Source of the DNA: DATMNR01 sp963702765
Lineage (GTDB): Bacteria; Chloroflexota; Ktedonobacteria; Ktedonobacterales; Ktedonobacteraceae
DNA length: 64,000 nucleotides
Direction: 5' to 3'
Assembly: GCA_963702765.1 (NCBI GenBank)
Contig: CAVPEB010000075.1
Location: forward strand, 60,921 to 124,920
Shown here: one piece after another, positions 61,255-64,000 of the stretch
Layout: every line of letters begins with the position of its first letter
Numbering within the stretch: position 1 is the first letter of the stretch
Notes under the pieces: model-generated
What the model was told of the DNA's origin: nothing
Seen by the model: only the letters and a program-made list of their open reading frames with translations
Database searches by the model: none
Program-made: the position numbers and the translations under genes

Positions 61255-64000
61255 ATGCCAGATTCAACAAACTCTCAGCTCGCCCCTTTGATCGAGCGGG
61301 CACGCAAAGTCCTGCAATACGAACAACGTGGCAATCATCAAGACCGGGTCGTTAAGGGCGGTTTAGAATTATTTGTCGTGCGCTGGGCAGATGAAGTAAG
61401 CGCAATCTGCAAAAAAACGGGGCTAGATCTCAAGCCCATTTATCGCTTCACAGAGTACCTGGAAGGCTACCGTCGCCATGCCTGATGCAACGTGCCTCAA
61501 GTTTGCGTACGGCTCTTTCGGTACTCGATGAGCTAGAACATAACAAAACGAGCGACAATACAGGAAACCATCCTCAAACAGCCAATCCTGGCAAATCAGT
61601 TCCTGAGATCACCAAATCCTCATCGTTTAGAGATGATCTAGAAGAGGTCAAAAGAGAATTTGGATCGGAGAAGCTTCCCCAAAACGGGCAACCATCTGCA
61701 TCTTCCCGACTGGCCAGTGCTACTTCGCAACCAACAGTCAAGACAAAAGAAGCAAGGTCGCCACAACAATCTCCTAAGTACCCTGATACTCAACAACGAG
61801 AGCCAATTAGACTAGATGCAGGGATGTCTTCAAGCCATGCTGCTCTTACATTACTCAGCGCGGAAATTACCGCCGTACCCGGTGTAGGGCCATCTGTTGC
61901 CGCTAAGCTTCGTAGTCTCGGAATTCGTACTATACGTGACTTGCTCTTCTATTTTCCACGCCAGCATCGTGACTATAGCAAACTTGAAAAAATCGCCAAT
62001 ATCCCATTTGGCGAAGTAACGACAACATTGGGATTGATCTGGGAAGTCGAGACACTCCGCACGAGCAAAGGAATTGCGCGAACAATCGCTACGATTTCCG
62101 ATGATACCGGAAAACTGCGTGTCACATGGTTCAATCAACCATATCTACAAAAACAGTTACAGGCTGCCAAAGGCTCCTATCTAGTCGTGACTGGTGTAAA
62201 ACAACGATTCGGCAATAAGATTGATTTCTCTGTCAAAAGCTATGAACTGCCCGAGCAGGGCGATTTACTCAACACAGGACGTTTAGTCCCAACCTATGCA
62301 CTTACCGAGGGTTTGAATGCGAAATCGCTGAGGCGCTATACGAAATGGGTTGTTGATCGCTACTCGGCTATGATACCTGAATATCTTCCAACCTCAGTGC
62401 GTTCCGCTGCCAGACTTATGCCATTGCCAGAATCGGTCTCGCAGATGCACTACCCTGAGAATGAACAGGCGCTACAGGCCGCACGTTTTCGCCTGGGTTT
62501 CGATGAATTGTTTTTTATCCAGTTAGGCATGCAAGAACGCAGATCGCGCTGGCAACAAGAAGCCACACAGGGAACCGCTTTCAATATCGATTTTCATAAA
62601 ATTCTCATCGACACAAGCGACCTGATAGTCTGGACAGATGTAGCAACCATACAAGAAGAGGCTCAATCTAGCCCAACACTATCGGGAAGCACCTTGTGGT
62701 CGATGCTTTCCAGCGAGAAGCCCTTTGAGGAAACGTTGCCTTTTCGCTTTACTGAGGCACAGCGGCGCGTGATTATTGAAATCTTTGGCGATCTTGCACA
62801 AAGTCAACCTATGTGCCGACTTTTACAGGGTGATGTAGGCTCAGGGAAAACTGCTGTTGCCGCCGCTGCACTGCTCATGGCTGCTCTTAATGGCTTCCAG
62901 GGAGCAATTATGGCTCCGACAGAACTTCTAGCAGAGCAGCATGCTCAAAGCATAGGCTCTATGTTAGAGCCATTTGGTATTCGGACCGTCCTGCTTACTG
63001 GCAGTCTGCGCCAACGCGAACGAGCGCTGGGCCGCGCTGCCATTGAAAACGGTCAGGCGATGGTGGCTATCGGCACGCACGCACTCATTCAAGAAGATGT
63101 CAATTTTGCACGTTTAGGACTGGTTATCGTCGATGAACAGCATCGCTTCGGTGTTGAACAGCGAGATATTTTGCGGCAAAAGGGGTTCCACCCACACATG
63201 CTTGTCATGACTGCCACGCCTATTCCTCGTACCCTCGCGCTCACCGTATACGGAGACCTGGACGTTTCCGTTATCGACCAGATGCCCCCTGGACGCCAGA
63301 AGGTTATTACACGCTGGCGAAGTGGCGCACGCCGCGAAGAGGCCAATCGCCTGATCGCTGAGCAGGTTAACGAGGGAAGGCAGGTTTTATCATCTGCCCT
63401 CTTATTGAGGAATCAGAAACACTTGCTGTAAAGGCTGCAACGGTCGAGTATGAACGACTGAGCAGGGATGTTTTTCCCAATTTTCGCCTTGGATTGCTGC
63501 ATGGATCGATGAAAGCAGCGGAAAAGGACCAGGTCATGCGCCATTTTCGCGATGAAGAACTGGATATTCTGGTCGCCACTTCGGTGATTGAGGTCGGTAT
63601 TGATGTGCCAAATGCAACGGTAATGGTAATCGAGGACGCAGATCGTTTTGGCCTTTCACAACTACACCAATTCCGCGGGCGTGTTGGACGTGGCGAACAT
63701 CAATCGTATTGTTACGTCTTAAGCTCCGATGCGAGTATACAGGCCCAGGAACGTCTGGAAGTTTTCCAGTCGACAGATGATGGTTTCCGCCTTGCTGAAG
63801 CAGATTTAAGGCTACGCGGAGCAGGTGATTTCTTTGGCGTGCGTCAGAGCGGCGTGCCTGAACTGCGCATTGCTGACCTGAGTGATATGCGCCTGGTTGA
63901 ACTTACACGCACTCTCGCTGAAAAGCTGTGGGAGAGCGATCCCTATCTGCATAAACCTGAAAATGCTGCATTACGTGAACGCGTGCATCTCTTCTGGCAG
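61255..64000 (+). pseudogene. recG: ATP-dependent DNA helicase RecG, copy 2, two frameshifts, 3' end cut by window
   Basis: This copy starts MPDSTNSQLAPLIER and is open to 61485, where it lacks one base relative to copy 1 near 61478 and stops after GYRRHA. The frame 61485-63431 then carries the central part with an intact join at the place where copy 1 is broken (EATQGTAFNIDFHK) and the standard Walker A GDVGSGKTAV. A second missing base near 63386 shifts the rest, which still encodes motifs IV-VI (ATSVIEVGIDVP, QFRGRVGRG). The 3' end runs past base 64000 with what seems to be the native end (HLFWQ). Only the two copies together supply every correct segment. Confidence 0.9.

Larger units (their letters stand above)
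58213..64000 (+). repeat. Direct tandem duplication (period 2892 bp) containing recG and its promoter
   Basis: Unit 1 begins at 58213 (CATTATCAAATAAACGC) and unit 2 at 61105 (CATTATCGAAATAAACGC). Promoter hexamers and start codons are each exactly 2892 bases apart. Scattered substitutions, many at third codon positions, separate the copies. Three net bases are lost in unit 2 relative to unit 1 inside the gene, which matches the three frameshifting indels listed for the two copies. The first junction lies in the recG 3' end, which in copy 1 reads RVHLF-IIEINAP and in copy 2 RVHLF-WQ. Unit 2 probably continues past the window. Confidence 0.92.

Noticed and set aside
58213..64000. Composite transposon or integrated element as cause of the recG repeat
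   Set aside because: There is no transposase, integrase or terminal inverted repeat at the boundaries. The junction shows only minimal homology and fits a simple tandem duplication.
1..64000. CRISPR arrays, tRNA or rRNA genes
   Set aside because: No regularly spaced short direct repeats, cloverleaf pattern or conserved rRNA segment was noticed. A dedicated tRNA scan was not possible here.

Overview
The window looks like chromosomal DNA of a soil-type heterotrophic bacterium, most likely a Ktedonobacteria-like member of the Chloroflexota. That placement is an inference from gene content (DUF4349 lipoprotein, GAP-family and DUF1269 membrane proteins, a CruF-acyltransferase carotenoid gene, an N-terminally extended RecG, many small palindromic repeats) and from mid-range base composition. 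No rRNA, tRNA, CRISPR array or complete insertion sequence was recognised.

Region 1 (1-13.4 kb, + strand, all reading frames intact) is an L-rhamnose utilisation locus: an ABC importer (ATPase cut by the window edge, two permeases, a lipoprotein binding protein), rhamnose mutarotase, rhamnose isomerase, a bifunctional rhamnulose-phosphate aldolase/lactaldehyde dehydrogenase and rhamnulokinase. It is followed by a tandem-domain nitrilase-superfamily protein, an SDR dehydrogenase and a LUD (LutC-like) protein.

Region 2 (13.4-21.9 kb) is a damaged photoprotection island. Carotenoid genes (crtB, a family 2 glycosyltransferase, a CruF-acyltransferase fusion and crtI, all on the - strand) carry many single-base frameshifts. 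They sit next to a 5'-truncated class II photolyase remnant and a frameshifted SDR gene. The ATP10-like and DUF2867 genes between them are open.

Region 3 (22-32.6 kb) holds a DUF4397 exported protein, an XRE regulator, methionine aminopeptidase, a co-oriented SulP transporter / DUF2252 / BKACE group, GAP-family and DUF1269 membrane proteins, and a frameshifted GT39-like membrane glycosyltransferase.

Region 4 (32.6-45 kb) has a small zinc-ribbon protein, an FAH-family and MBL-fold pair, and a 1202-residue protein that fuses a CHAT (caspase-like) domain lacking its usual cysteine to a two-ring Clp ATPase. After that come a TMEM175-like channel, a transposase remnant, an alpha/beta hydrolase, several small proteins and a second nitrilase.

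Region 5 (45-58 kb) contains a frameshifted GNAT gene, CorA, a broken membrane-protein gene, a QueA/SDR pair, a DUF4349 lipoprotein between two palindromic repeats, the glyoxylate-shunt genes aceA-aceB, a frameshifted NUDIX gene between two hairpin-rich repeats, a Rieske oxygenase and a frameshifted saccharopine-dehydrogenase-like gene.

Region 6 (58.2-64 kb) is a direct tandem duplication of recG with its promoter (period 2892 bp). Each copy is frameshifted at a different place, so neither encodes a full-length RecG as written.

The strongest candidate for something new is the CHAT-Clp fusion. The recG duplication and the photoprotection island come next. For every frameshift reported here, recent gene decay and consensus indel error are both possible, and the sequence alone cannot separate them.
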